A stretch of 64,000 nucleotides of DNA from the NCBI GenBank assembly GCA_963693085.1, contig OY856410.1, positions 1,392,034,863 to 1,392,098,862 on the forward strand. The letters run 5' to 3'. Shown in pieces: positions 31,299 through 44,566 of the stretch (its first letter is position 1; each line of letters starts with the position of its first letter). The notes under the pieces were generated by a model. That model had not been told where the DNA came from. It made no database searches and worked only from the letters and a program-made list of their open reading frames with translations. Source of the DNA: Alisma plantago-aquatica (taxonomy: Eukaryota; Streptophyta; Magnoliopsida; Alismatales; Alismataceae). Made by a program: the position numbers and the translations under genes.

Positions 31299-33013
31299 AC
31301 ATGTATTCTTGTTATGTCCCTAGTTGGTTGTTATTGTGGAAGCTAATAGACAACAATAATACGTAAGACTAGAGTGTGTGTTATTTGATGATAAAATATC
31401 ATTAGTCATGATATGTGATATCATACCAAACACATAGGTACTTGTAAGAGAATAGTATATCAGATAGACCTGCCTTGAGAATGATGCATGGAAACTATTG
31501 AATGATAGTCACAATCAGCTCTCATAGTGATGGTGGTAATTTTGGTTCTTAGACCTGAAATACTACACCCATCACATGTCATTCGACGTACTTTGACATC
31601 ATCCAACCTATCCTTGAATAAGAGTTACCATAAAGGTGATGCTTGGATATGTTGTGACACATGGGAAGTGACTGTAAGTGATGTATATGGGATTTGTCCT
31701 TCCTACTAGAGTTGATATCCTGACTACTTGATCAGTGAGACTGAGAAATGTATGGCCACACTCATGTGAATCAATATATATATGATATGTGAGCGCACAT
31801 ATATCTCTAGCGGTCTACTCTAGTTTAAACAACATTGATTGAACGTTGAAGAGGATGGAAATTCCATGCCTCTAGTTCAATCTGGATATCAGAGACAAAA
31901 GAACTATACGATCACTATAACACTAATCACATGATAGGTTGAAGTTGTTATCAAACTTTTCAATTACTTGGATAGAAATGTTGTATTTCTAGATACCTCT
32001 CATTGCTTGTGATGTCATAAATCAGTTATGGACATTCACTGCCAACATAACTTGGGAGGTATAGGGTCACACGAATAGGATATACCTAGAAAAGGAGTTT
32101 ACTCATGAAAGAGATTTAACTTGATACTAAAGTTTTTAGGTATTCAATTTAAACAAGATTGGCTATGAAAATTTTGAAATGAAAGGTACTGGTATCGAAC
32201 CAATCAGATGTATGAACCAACCAGTTCAGGTTGTAAACCAATCACTTGGTTGATCACCGAGATTGGATCAAGGATTGATGTTGATGTCATGTTGTGCATT
32301 AATCAAATATTGAAAGTCAATATAATTACGAATATGAAACATGGTGAACCAATCAATTTAAGTGTTGAATGTTTGACTCACATGTGAACCAATCAGTTTA
32401 AAGATGAAACGATTGGTTCATTGTTTACAGGTTTTGGAAAATTCAAGAAATTTTGTCTCTTCGACTCCTAGTTGATATGGAAACCATGTCACTGACTCTC
32501 TTATAAATAGAAGGATAGTTGAGGTTTTCAAAAGACACAACAATATACTTTGCCAATTGTTGTCTTCTCATAGTTTTGGTAATATGAGAACTCGAGCAAG
32601 TCTTACTCGTAATAGAGAGAGACGGTAAGGGAGAGAAAACAGGAGGCCCAGTCAACGCTAGCATGTTGATGTTGAAGGGACAACTCCTTTTTGTCTGTTC
32701 CAAAAGAACAACATGAGTTCTCAATGGTCCGCGTAGACTACGTAGAGGTGTAGAGGTCTTTTCTGTCCGCTAGGAGGACATTGTCAACCGCAATTTGTGG
32801 TGCTACACCAGGAGGCCATCGACAACCGTCTAGGTGTTGCTTGAGAAAGAAGCATGCCAATGTAGGGATAGTCGTTGGACTTGCTCCAGGACTATGTATA
32901 TACTTTGCAACCTCTCTTACCAATCGATATATGTTGACTAGATCTGCTGTTCAAGGGGAATATGACAATATATCTTTTTTCTATTACCATCTCTATCGTC
33001 ATATTTCTCTACA
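31299..33013 (+). repeat. 5' LTR of the large copia element, second part
   Basis: It resumes after the ACATG duplication and matches 39540-40050 and the solo LTR at 33988-35679 (inverted). A TATAAATAG box at 32502-32510 marks the probable promoter. The end is set by the primer binding site that follows. Confidence 0.82.
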
Positions 33014-33014
33014 A

Positions 33015-33026
33015 TGTTATCAAAGC
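33015..33026 (+). other. Primer binding site of the large copia element
   Basis: TGTTATCAAAGC, with CAC following, differs from the initiator tRNA-Met complement TGGTATCAGAGC at two positions, consistent with age. Confidence 0.7.
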
Positions 33027-33982
33027 CACGTCAGTTCACTATGTATTGGGATTTAATTGATATGATCAGTTTTTTATTTTATTATTTATTTATTACATGC
33101 AATGTGAATATTTAAATAATTAATGTGCATATCTGATTAAATACCACATATGAACCTTATATATATATATACAATTTGTATGTGTCGCCCTAAAATTATT
33201 TTTATGGTAGATGTAAGCGTGGTCATGGTCAAAAACCCCTTGAATGGTTTTATTCCTATTTTTTTGGTTTGTATACTGAGCCTCTCTCTCTCTTTCCATA
33301 TGCAAGCTAATACTTTCCTTCCTATGCTCCCCTCAAATGTAACTTGACATTTCACTTTTACAATGTAATAGTTAAATAGGAATGGAATAGCTTTATTTCC
33401 TATTTTGGCAAAGAGAGACATTCTACACCTAACGAGTGGATCGACTCAGAAGATGAACTGATCGATTGGAGGACTGAGGAGGCCAAATGACTGGAGGAGC
33501 CATTTGATCAACTGGTGCTCCAACCGATCAACAAGAGGAGTGCAGGCGTTTCTTGAACAAAGTACAGTCAACCAATCCTAGAGACCAATTGACTGACCAG
33601 GAGGCCAAACGATTGACTAAAGGGTTGAGTCGACTGACCAGACTGATTCCGTCACACATTTCTAAAGTAAAGGTTGTTGTATATGATGTGGACCTTAGGA
33701 GGTAGCCATTATTTGCAGCTCTAAAGAATTGCATTATCATAGCCAGAACCATCACTCATATTTTATAATTGTGTGTTTTGTTTGTAGATATAGTATGTAT
33801 ATGATACATATTTTAAGTATGTGGTGATTAGATATATGTTTGTATTTATATAAATATAAATCCCTCAATACAATATTAAGTCTTAGATGTTTTCTGTAAG
33901 CAGCACACGTGAAAAGCATGATCGACTTAGTGTCAGAACATCAAGCGTGGTGCGCCGTCTATCTCGTAGAAGTATTATGGTA
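33027..33982 (+). other. Copia leader, first part
   Basis: Non-coding. A stretch at about 33430-33640 repeats short motifs such as GACTGACCAG and CGATTGACTA in loose form. No gene seen. Confidence 0.55.
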
Positions 33983-33987
33983 GTTAT

Positions 33988-35679
33988 TGTTGGGTTTTGT
34001 GGAGGCATCGGGCCCAATACCTCATCATGGAGCAAGTCCGGCGACGTCCCTTGGTGCGGTGACGTGTGTCATTCCTAGCGTGCACAAACGGTCCTCGTCC
34101 ATCCTCTAAGCACATGCAACTCAGCGTTTGTGTCTCTACTTTATCCACATAGATGGACTGGAACTCCATGTTGTGCTTCTTAAGCCAGCGGGAATGAGTA
34201 GCCTTCTGCTTGACGACGTGCTAGTGTCAGTTGCTCTCCTTCTCTCTCACTTGGGTATGATGACGGCTAGGGTTCACCTACAAGAGTGTAACCTAGGGTG
34301 TCTAAGTGTATCAAAAGGCCAGCCGTCATGCCCCTATAAATAACAGAGGAAAGGAAGTAGGGTTTCCCAAAACCCTCAAGAAAGAAAAGGATGTAGGTTC
34401 GTTAAAATGAGCCACTCGTGGACTATTTAAAAGAATATTCTAGAATCAATTAATCAAACAATTAATCATATTAATTGATTAATTAATCTTTATTTGTTTG
34501 ACTCTAGTCAATTACTTGGATTAGACAACTGACTTAACAAAGGAATCTAATTAATTGACTTAAACACTTCAACCAATTAACTCAGATTAAATTCCAATAT
34601 TATTATAGTAGATTACCTGAATGTTTTAGTAGTCAGTTTGATTCAGAACATTTCCAATCACGTCCAAAATTGTACTCCTATTCCAATCACATCCTATGTG
34701 TGTGACCCAATTGGCTCCAAATTACGTTGGTAGTGATATATATTATGATTTCACAAGCAATGGTTGGTATCTAGAAAGACTTAATTTCTACCCAAGTAAT
34801 TGGAGAAGTTGGAGAACAATTTAACCTACAATTTGTGATTGGTGTTGTAGTGATTGTATAATTCCTCTGTCTTTGATATCTGGATTGAACTTAAGGCATG
34901 AAATCATCATTCTCTTCAACATTAAATCCATGTCCCTTGAACTAGAGTAGAATGTTTGAGATATTGTAACCTCAATATCACATATTGACTCACACCAGCA
35001 TGGCCATGCATTTCTCAGTCTTGATTATCAAGTGGCCATGATATCAAACTCTTATAGGAGGGACAAATCCCATCTACATCACTCACAATCAGACCCATGT
35101 GTCACAGTGCACCCGAGCACCACCTTTATGGAAGCTCTTATTTAGGATCACGGTGGATGATGTCAAAGCACACCGAACAACATGTGATGAGTGTAGTGAT
35201 TTCAGGTCTAAGAACCACAATCACCACCATCATTATGAGAGATGACTCTGACTACCAATCATGGTTTTCATGTATCACTCTCAAAATGGGTTTATGTGAT
35301 ACATTGTTCTCTAATAAGTATCTATGTACTTGGTTTGATATCACATATCATGACCAATGAGATTATGTCATCAACCAACACAAACTCTAGTCTTAAGTAT
35401 TATTGTTGTTTATAAGCCTTCCACAATAACATCCCACTAGGGACATAACAAGAATGCATATACTCTTGACATCTATATGATCTCATCGTTCAAGTCCTCA
35501 ACCCAAAGACATACATTATTGATTAATATCATTCTTTAGACATGTATTATGTTATATCATTATCTCATAATTGAATAATAGAATAAATTGGAAGATTGAC
35601 TTTATTATTAATCAAATCATTTGCAAGATATGACATTACAATCATCATATTATTGGCTCTCTAGGAATGCATACCAACA
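33988..35679 (-). mobile_element. Solo copia LTR, inverted, with GTTAT target duplication
   Basis: On the minus strand it starts TGTTGGTATGCATTCC and ends AAAACCCAACA. GTTAT flanks it at 33983-33987 and 35680-35684. It is homologous over most of its 1,692 bp to the LTR of the copia element it interrupts, but in the opposite direction. No internal sequence, PBS or second LTR adjoins it. A solo LTR normally arises when the two LTRs of an element recombine. Confidence 0.88.
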
Positions 35680-35684
35680 GTTAT

Positions 35685-36079
35685 GTGGTCTTGCCAAGTA
35701 GAGTGCATTACTATCATGTTAGCTGTTGGGTTAGACTTAACTAGGTGACCTTAACGAGATTAAGTGCCTAGAAGCATGCAGATGGACAAAGAGTGTTCAT
35801 ACCATATATCCAATAATTAAATGAGATGCAATCGGCAAATCTTGCCTACCCTAATAATTAGTTATGGACATTAGCGTTGGTTGGGTAACAACTTAATTAT
35901 TTTGGGTCTTGGCTCACTAGAAGGTTGTACGCTGCAAAAATTGATATGTGAGGGCTATCCATTTGAACAAAATAGTGGGAGTGATAATTAATTAAAGGCC
36001 AATTAAATATCATCAAATTTATTTTAATCAAATCAAATCAAAAATATTTTGACAATTTGTAAATTCTTTTGTAGAAACA
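35685..36079 (+). other. Copia leader, second part
   Basis: Non-coding leader between the solo LTR and the gag start. No gene recognised. Confidence 0.55.
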
Positions 36080-36900
36080 AATGGCAACCAATAACACATT
36101 TTCCTTATGATCGATCTTTGAGAAGGAAAGTTGGATGGGAATAATTACCATGATTGGTTCAGGACATTGGAATAATTCTCACATAAGAGTGCAAGCTCTA
36201 TGTCATGGAGACACCAGATCCAGATGAACCTACTTCCATTGCGCCTAAGGATGACAAAGATGCTTACAAGAAGCACTTGTAAGATATAGTAGAGGTCAAG
36301 TGCCTGATGCTATGCTCAATAAACTACACGTCACAGAGAAAGCATGAGAACATAGATTTTGTTGAGATGGCAACACATCTTAAGAACATGTATCAATATC
36401 AGGCAAGAGAAGGGAGATATGATGTCTCTAAGACATTGTTCAAATGCAACATGGTAGAAGGAGATCTAGTAGGTCCCCATGTGCTCATGCTAATTGGGCA
36501 TGTGAGAACCTTGATATATTGATATTTCCCTTAGATTAAGAGTTGGTCACATACGTGATTTTTTAGTCACTATCAGAATCATACAACTATTTTGTCATGA
36601 ACTACAATATGAATGATTTTGACAAGCCATTGTCAGAACGACTTGGCATGTTGATAATAGTTGAAGAACAGATTAAGAAAGACAAGCCTTAGTCTGTGAC
36701 GATGATCAATAGAGATAAAGGGAAGTCTAAGGGCAAAGGCAAAGCTAAAAAGAGTTCTAAAGATAGCTAGAAACCCAAGTCTTTTGCACTCAAAGCAAAG
36801 GGAGGGGTTGCCAAGTGAGGCAATTGTCACCGCTATCACCAGCCTAGACACTAGAAAAGGAATTGCCCTCTCTACCTCGAGGAATTGAGGAAGAATAAAG
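36080..36900 (+). pseudogene. Copia gag pseudogene
   Basis: An ATG at 36080 (MATNN) begins the region, followed by stops and frame changes. The longest open piece, 36307-36522, has NIDFVEMATHLKNMYQ and other Gag-like text. Further on come KDKGKSKGKGKAKK-type basic residues. At 36816-36880 is a ruined zinc knuckle: NCHRYHQPRH-stop-KRNCPLYLEEL, where one Cys is gone and a stop replaces a conserved residue. Confidence 0.75.
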
Positions 36901-36954
36901 AGAGGATTGATATCTCCACTTTAGGTATATATGTTATTGAGATAAATATGTTTA

Positions 36955-37330
36955 TTTCTTCATCTTGGGTACTAGATACCATATGTGGATCTCACATATG
37001 TTTAAATATGTAAGATCTGAAAAAAAGCAAGCCTTTAAGAAAAGGTGATGTCAAAATGTATGTTGCAAATGGAGCAAGAGTTGCTGACACTGCAGTTAGA
37101 ACCTATCATTTATCTCTTCCCATGAGGCTTGTAATAGAGTTAGAGAATTGTTGTTTTGTACCTGCCATTAATAGAAACTTTATTTCTATATCTTGTATGG
37201 ACAAGAATGGATCTAAATTTCATATAAAGAATGGTCAATGTTCTATTTCAAAAGATGAGATCTTTTATGGCAGTGCCCCAATGTCTTATGGTCTTTATTT
37301 GCTAGATCTAGAGAAAAAATGTTTATAGTG
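36955..37330 (+). pseudogene. Copia protease and pre-integrase pseudogene
   Basis: SSWVLDTICGSHIC at about 36962-37005 is the protease active-site block, with Gly of D-T-G replaced by Ile. A stop follows. An open frame at 37056-37328 carries ENCCFVPAINRNFISISCMDK and SYGLYLLDLEKK, the usual linker to integrase. Confidence 0.8.
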
Positions 37331-37525
37331 TAAATACCAAAAGATTAAAACTCAATAACTCAAACAAAACATACCTTTGGTATTGTCTCCTAGGGAACAT
37401 CAATGAGAAACACATTTCTAAACTCCATAAAGATGGGATATATCGACTCTTTTGATTTCAAATCAATAGAGAAGCGTGAGTCTTGTTTTTTGGATAAGAG
37501 ATGAACAATCCCCTCACTAATAATA

Positions 37526-37980
37526 GTGAGAGGGAAAGTGATCTATTTAGGACTCATACATACTAATGTGTATGTATCTTTTAGAATAAATGCTAGAGGT
37601 GGTTATCAGTACTTCATTACCTTTACTGATGGTTCTAGTAGGTATGGTTATATTTACTTGATGAAATTTAAGCCAGAAATTCTTGAAAAGTCTAAGGATT
37701 TCATGAATAAAATACAGAACCAACTTGGTAAAATTAGTAAGGAATTTCATTCTGATCAGCGTGGAGAATACTTAAGCCAAGAGTTTGAGGACCTTTTGCA
37801 AGACCGTGGTATCGTATCACAATAGACTCTGCTCGGAATACCACAACATTATGGCGTGTCAGAAATAAGGAATTGCACATTGCTAGATATGGTGTGATTA
37901 ATGATGATCTATGTTGTTCTTCTGACTTACTTCTGGGGTTATGCTCTAGAAACTGTAACATTTACGCTAAAATATGTACC
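37526..37980 (+). pseudogene. Copia integrase pseudogene
   Basis: The core domain is visible: LGLIHTNVYVSF (the first catalytic Asp position is Asn), YQYFITFTDGSSRYGYIYLM, then EFHSDQRGEYLSQEF with the second Asp. After a stop at about 37822 the frame continues with YGVSEIRN, which keeps the catalytic Glu. Not functional. Confidence 0.82.
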
Positions 37981-38389
37981 ATCTAAATCAGTTCAAAAGA
38001 CACCATATGAGATATGGTATGTGAAGCGTCCCAATGTGTATTTGATGAAGATTGGGGATGTGAAGCTTATATGAGAAAGCAGTTTCTTGAAAAGCTTGGA
38101 CCCAAATTGAATAAATGTTATTTTTCTGGATATCCTAAGGAAACCAAATAATAATACTTTTATACTCCATCTGACAACAAAGTGTTTGTTGCCAGGGATG
38201 TTGTATTTCTAGAAAAGGAATTCAATTCAAAAGGAATAAGTGGGAGGAAAGTAGAAATCAAAGAATTTCGAGACCAACAAGAGAACATTAAACATGTAGA
38301 GGTACAAGATGAACATAGAGAGTCACAAATCATTGTGAAATCTCAAATTCTTCATGTAACATAGGAGCCTCATAGATCTAGTAGGACAT

Positions 38390-39290
38390 GCCTTGATCCA
38401 GAAAGACTTGGTTATCTTGTGACTCAAGAAGGTGATGATTCGATCATTTATGATGATCCAACAACCTACCAAGAAGTTGTTAAGGGACCAAAATATGAGA
38501 AATGTCTTGAGTCCATGAGATCTGAGATGGAATACATATACAACAATAAAGTATGGACCTTAATGGATCCACTCAAAGGGGTAAAATTTCTTAGGGTGCA
38601 AGTGGGTCTTCAAGAAGGAGACCGACATGGATGGTAATGTACAAACTTACAAAGGTCGGTTGGTTGCAAAGTATTTCATAAAATTTCAAGGTGTTGACTA
38701 TGAGAAACCTTTTCTCCAGTTTCTATGGTTAAATCCTTTAGGATCGTGCTTGCTATTGCAGCTTATAATGACTATGACAATTGACAGATGGATGTTAAAA
38801 CCACATTCCTCAATGGGAATATTCTTGAGGATGTGTACATGACACAAGCCGAGGGTTTTATAAATCCAAAGGATGTATATAAAGTGTGTAAGATGTGAAG
38901 GTCAATTATGGATCGGAGCAAGCATCTCAGAGTTGGAATCTTCAATTTGAGGAAACAATCAAAGAGTTTGGCTTTAGTCAAAATGAAGATGAACCATGTG
39001 TTTGCAAAAGGGTTAGTGGGAGCATGATTGTATTCCTCGTATTGTATGTAGATGAGATACTATTGATGGGGAATTACATCCCTACTTTACAGATGGTAAA
39101 TACCTGGATAGGAAATACATTCTCTATGAAGGATTTAGGTGAAACATCCTATATCTTAGGAATCAAGATCTATAGAGATAGATATAGATGGCTTATTGGC
39201 CTAATATAGAGAACATATATTGACAAAGTGTTGAAAAGGTTCACCATGGAAAATTCAAAAGCATAAAGATCATGTTAGATCATTTGAGAT
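38390..39290 (+). pseudogene. Copia reverse transcriptase pseudogene, RNase H lost
   Basis: The RVT_2 pattern begins with DPTTYQEVVKGP and SEMEYIYNNKVWTLMDP (38450-38570), shifts frame to DGNVQTYKGRLVAKYF (38627 onward), and shifts again to SWNLQFEETIKEFGF and GETSYILGIKIYRDR (38895-39209). The catalytic motif is LYVDEILL instead of YVDD. About 40 bases after the last block the sequence runs to the polypurine tract, so the RNase H domain is missing, probably by deletion near 39260. Confidence 0.88.
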
Positions 39291-39317
39291 TAAGTTTAGG
39301 GTGATTGACTCAAAGTG

Positions 39318-39329
39318 CAAGTGGGAGTA
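39318..39329 (+). other. Polypurine tract of the large copia element
   Basis: CAAGTGGGAG lies directly before the TGTTGG edge of the 3' LTR. Confidence 0.75.
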
Positions 39330-40051
39330 TGTTGGTATATATGCCCAGAGAGTAATCACATGTCAATTGTAATGACATATCTTTTAAATGATTTGATTAA
39401 TAATAAAGTTAATTAACCTATATATGTGTTTATTCAATTATGAGATGATGATATAATAGGATAGACATCTAAACAATGATGTTACTCGATGACATGCGTC
39501 TTTAGATTGAGTACCTAAATAGGGAGATCATACGAATTATAAGAATAGATGCATTCTTGTTATGTCTCTAGTCGATTGTTATCATGGAAGCTAATACACA
39601 AAAATAACACACAAGACTAGAGTGTTTGTTTGTTGATGATAGAATCTCATTAGTCATGATATGTGATATCAAACCAAACACATAGGTACTTGTTAGAGAA
39701 CAATGTATTAGACAAACTCACCTTGAGAGTTATGCATGGAAACCATTGAATGGTAGTCAGAATCAACTCTCATAGTGGTGATGGTGATTGTGGTTTTTAG
39801 AACTAAAATCACTACACTCCTCACATGCCATTCGGTGTACTTTGACATCATCCAACATGGCCTTGAATAAGGGTTACCATAAAGGTGATGCCCAGATACG
39901 TTATAACACATGCAGAGTGCTTGTGAGTGATGTAGATGTGATTTTTCCTTCCTAATGGAGTTGATCTACTAACCACTTGATAAGAGAGACTGGGAAATGT
40001 ATGACCATACTCATGTGAATCAATATATATGACATGTCAGCTCAAAGATAT
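39330..40051 (+). repeat. 3' LTR of the large copia element, truncated by insertion
   Basis: It begins TGTTGGTATATATGCCCAGA and follows the 5' LTR and the solo LTR for 722 bp. It stops where the next gypsy element starts at 40052. The remainder should lie beyond the window. Confidence 0.88.
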
Positions 40052-43000
40052 TGAAAGGCCCCTAAACTTGCTTAGTGAGTTAAACAAGCTTCATTTATCA
40101 TAATTGAATTATTATAACCCTAATATAAACTTTTTATATGCCTTGAAATCATAATACAAGCTTAAGTTTCAAATTTGGTCCAATTTGGACACTATTTGAG
40201 CAAGTTATGCAATTTTATGCACATTTTGGACTTTTTTGCAATTTACCCAATTGAAGGTTTTCTTTGCAATTTATCACTTTCATTATGTTCCTTGGATATT
40301 ATCTCATCATTATTGAGCTTGTTTAACCATGAGGTGCCTATTTAAACCTTGGTTTGAAGGTGTTTTCTCCAAGGGTATTTTAGGGTTTTCCCCTTCACAG
40401 ATGAGCTACCTTTAGTAGCTATCAACTAATGAATTATTTGATTGGCTGGGAAATTCGACAAAGGAAAGATAATCAGGTCTATACACATGATGGGGGAGCT
40501 GCTTGTGTGTGTGCTTGTATATTCTTAATAAATTAAGGCCATGGACACTTGGATAGATACTCAGATTTCAACTTTTTCTTTTTCTTTATCTTAAAGTGGG
40601 ATTCTTCTTGGAGAAAGTGGGGTTCTTCTTGGAGAAAGGTTCTAAGGTTGAAATTGACTTCATTTTAGGGTTGAAAAAGCTTCCTTTTAGTGATCTTAAC
40701 CTAAAAGTGTAAGATTTCCCTTCTTTCCTCCATTTATTCCTTTGTTATCCTTCCTCCTAGATTCATCCAGGTAGGAACCTTGCTGTTCCATGGCAGAATT
40801 TGCTCTAAATCTCTAAAACCCTACCTTTCTTGCTCCTTATGCTTATGGTTTGCTCATTTGATGAAGAAAGGTGCTAGATGGATGAATTCATAGCTTTTTC
40901 TTGGATTTTCTACCCTACTTGCTCGAGATTTCTTTTGTGTGGGGTTTCATCTTCTTATTATAGGCAAGTTTTATAACTTGATCCGTGTTTATTGTTAACT
41001 ATAAGCTTTATAGATCATGTTCTTGCTTGAAAATGATGATTCATGCACTAAAAAGATATGCTTGACTTGGATTTCGATTTTTATAATGTTTCCTATTCTG
41101 ATTTTAGTTATATATGAGCATGTGATCATTTGTATGTTATTCCTATGGTGTAATATGACTTGGATCAGGTTGGTTTGACAACCCATGGTGCTAAGCACCT
41201 ATCAAACAATGGCCAATTTTAGGGTTTTAAGCTAATTTCTTCTATAAACCATGACCCGATGATGGTATCATTGCAACAACCCTATGGTGATTTAATGGTC
41301 ACTAATGATGGTATATCATGTCTCTAAAACCTATGTTGAGTCAAGAATTGTATTTGTAGCATCAACTAAGCCTTAGACCAATGGTTTCTTGGGTCACTTG
41401 ATGCAATGGTCAGACCTATACTGTAATTGATGGTTTTAATATATGAACTTGACCCAATGGTCAAGATATAATGTTTATTCCTCCAATAAAGTGGAATGAT
41501 GGCTAATGTAATATGTTGGTCCTAATAATGTGATTTAGATGGGTTCCTTTATATGATCAACTTAAGGAGCTTACATGTTGACATTGGATAGCTTATTTTA
41601 AATGAACAGTCGATTGTGGGTTTTACCCTACTTTCAATGGAACTTTTTGTGTTGTTAATCAAGGGATGCCTAGTGTTAGAAGTTGACTCTTTCTGGAGAA
41701 CAAATCTAGGACTTTATAGATGGCTTAGATAAGGTGTTTACTTATGTAAACAACCAATGACCTTACCTTTTAAACATCTAATGGTTCTGAGTGACATTGT
41801 CGTATGGTGATACATGTTGAATGATGATGGAACAAATGGAGGGTTACCCTTAACAAGGTAGTCTTACCTATTCACTCATATGAATAGAAGGGATGATAAC
41901 CATATTGTGTTGATATGTAACCCTAAAGAGGTATAGCTTTTTATACCTAGCTTTAATATAACTAAGTGATGGTAATTGGGTAAGAATAGTCCTTGAATGA
42001 TTAATACAATCATGGAGTACTCTCTTATTGTTGTTGAAGTCCTATTATGCTATAACCTGATGGTTACACCTTGATTTATGTGTGGGTTCATACTTGAGAA
42101 TAGTATGGAATTTGATAGTGATGCTTCACCTTATGCATCCATGATCTAATGGGGATGCCGTGAGTTAGGGTTTGGGTATAAGTGTTGATTAGTAACATTG
42201 ATATAATTTATTATGTTGAACCTAACTCTAATGCAAATAGATAAAGATGAGTATTCATGTTTAACATTCTTATATGATGGAACGATGGTAGAATAACCTC
42301 CTTAATATGATTATAACCTTGACATGTTAATTGGTGGTTATCATAGCCACATGGTTGATACTTTATTATGCTAAACATGTGCATTATGAATATGATGAGA
42401 GTTAATCATATCTAGATTCCTTTCATGTTGATGTAATAAAGGAATGTTCTTTATGTTAATATAACATTGCTATGATTGTTTATGAATATCTCCTAGCTCA
42501 TTAATGTGACATTGTGTTGATTTGGTGTATTGTATGTAAGCGATGTTGTTGAGCCTTATTATAAGGCATGCAAAGATAATGATGATCTTGCAGGTAATAA
42601 TATGATGGTCTTAATGACCTTTGGGCATGGTTGAGCCCTAAATGAGGTGTAATCCTCTTATGTTGATAAGGGTTAATACCCTGTGATATTGTGAAAATGA
42701 TTTATATCTTGTGATAGTATGATGAGTAGTGTGGTATCATGAGTGGCAAGTGAATAGTACCATGTGATGATGATATGAGAAATTATGTTTCACACATTTT
42801 ATATCTTTTCAATGTTATGATATTTATATGCTTTCTAGAAGTGAATTAGGGTTTGTATGTCCACTTATTTGATGCAGCCTTAATTCACCCAATTGGCATA
42901 ACTAATCATGTGCAACTCTAATCATGTAGTGCCCTATGCCGTAGAGCCATCTTCAGTTTCCGAACTTGCTGGATGGTGAAACGAGTATTCCTAAGGGAAA

Positions 43001-44549
43001 CTCAGAGCACATACTGTTGAGTATGTGGGGGTGGCAGGTTGAGGATATATCCTTGTCATCTACAATCCAGATTGTGGAGGTTGGCTATGGTCATGCCTCA
43101 TACATCTGATGTGATTGAGAACAGAAGCGGTCGTGTCTTGGTGATTATAACATGATGTGATTAGATGACAACTGTGGTTGTACCTCAGTGATTGGGTTTG
43201 AATACCTTGGTTTCTAGTGTCATGACCTGTACCAAGGTCGTACTAGTGGTTATCAGCTTGACTATATGTCACTGTGGTGGCATCTTTGACTGATATGTCA
43301 CTGCCTTTTTACTCGTACTGGCTTAGGGGAAGAGATCTCAGGATACCGACACTCCTAGATCTTGTACGGAACCGAATATCCCTTCCCAGGGGTCGGTTGG
43401 AATTTGAATGGTACGATTCAAACTCCCCAGGGTGTAATAAAAGATGTAATACAACCATGTAGCATATTTGTTTAGGGTTATATACAACATTTCACATTGG
43501 ATGATAACCCTTGTTTGATATCTTTACATAAAGATGATGCTCAGTGCAATTAAGAGATAGTAGATATACTTATGTTGTGTATATGCTTAAGATTGTAGAT
43601 GCTTACATACAATAGCCATGATTATGTTGATAACTATACTGCTACTGCTAATTATAATCATGATGCTAGCTATCTCATGTTGTTAGTTATGTTTAACATG
43701 CTAGCCATACCTTTGTAATTAGAGATGCATATACTGCTAATCATGCTTACCTAGATAGTTGTGCTTATGTTGTTAGCTCTTCTTATAATGTTGATATGTT
43801 CAACCAATTAGACATGCTCATGTTATTAGCTATGCTATGTTACTAGACTTGCTCATGATGCTAGATATGCATATGCTACTGAATTGCTTATATTGTCAAC
43901 AAGATAAAGGATGGTAGTCTGGCTAATGATGATAGTTATTATCTGCTCCTTATGCATTTTGATAATCATCAGTACTGTTGATCTTATTTGTTATATCTGA
44001 TTAAACTACTTAACTGTTTAATTACTTAAAAATGTTGTAATCAATAAACGTTGTTGGAGGTTATATCTCTTGCTGGGACATGGGTCTCACCCTTGTGATT
44101 CGCCACATCTTTTTTAGGTAATCGGAAGTGATGAAAATAAACATGTGGTAGAAAAGAGGAGCTATAGTAATGAATCTTTGATAGAGTTGATTAGATGTCT
44201 AGTGTGTCCTAGAGTCGTCCATGTACTCTCAGGTCTGGGCAGGAAAAGTTTGTATATGGTGTTTCAAATAAATCAAACTTTTGTTAGCATATTAATGCTT
44301 GTTTGTGTGGCATATACGATTATTGTTCTCCTGTATATATATGTTGTGGCTAAGATGATAGAACGATTTGTATCAAATTATTGCATAGTATGGATACAAG
44401 AAATATGTTGGGCTCTTATGCAAATGTTTTCAAGTGGGTGTTGATGTTGAAATTGGTTTTAATTTACCCATATTTTTGGGTATGTGATTAATTAGTGATT
44501 GATTGTGTTTTATATTTTGAGTAATCTCATTTAGTGTAATGGGTTCTCA
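40052..44549 (+). repeat. First LTR of the tandem gypsy element
   Basis: About 4.5 kb, with a TGAAAGGCCC start and a GGTTCTCA end. It is repeated at 46587-49380 plus 60514-62314. Relative to the second LTR it lacks about 110 bp near 40600 (the second copy has them at 47130-47240). No gene inside; the small open frames are not supported. Confidence 0.88.
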
Positions 44550-44554
44550 TAGGT

Positions 44555-44566
44555 TGGTATCAGAGC
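44555..44566 (+). other. Primer binding site, first copy
   Basis: TGGTATCAGAGC five bases after the LTR edge, a perfect initiator tRNA-Met complement. Confidence 0.92.

Larger units (their letters stand above)
18819..40051 (+). mobile_element. Large Ty1/copia element, interrupted by nested insertions
   Basis: The 5' LTR starts TGTTGGTATG at 18819, is interrupted at 19006/31299, and resumes to about 33013. A primer binding site follows, then a long non-coding leader (33027-36080, with an inverted solo LTR inside), decayed gag-pol (36080-39290), a polypurine tract and a 3' LTR from 39330. The 3' LTR is cut at 40051 by a gypsy element and would continue beyond the window. The two LTRs share their start and many internal blocks but are clearly diverged. 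This is the oldest element of the nest, because the others sit inside it. Confidence 0.85.

Noticed and set aside
33137..33421. Short frames in the copia leader
   Set aside because: Low-complexity, no motif, and located in the non-coding leader.
34330..34345. TATAAATA on the plus strand
   Set aside because: It lies inside a minus-strand solo LTR; no plus-strand transcript unit is evident. The reversed sequence may be that LTR's own promoter.
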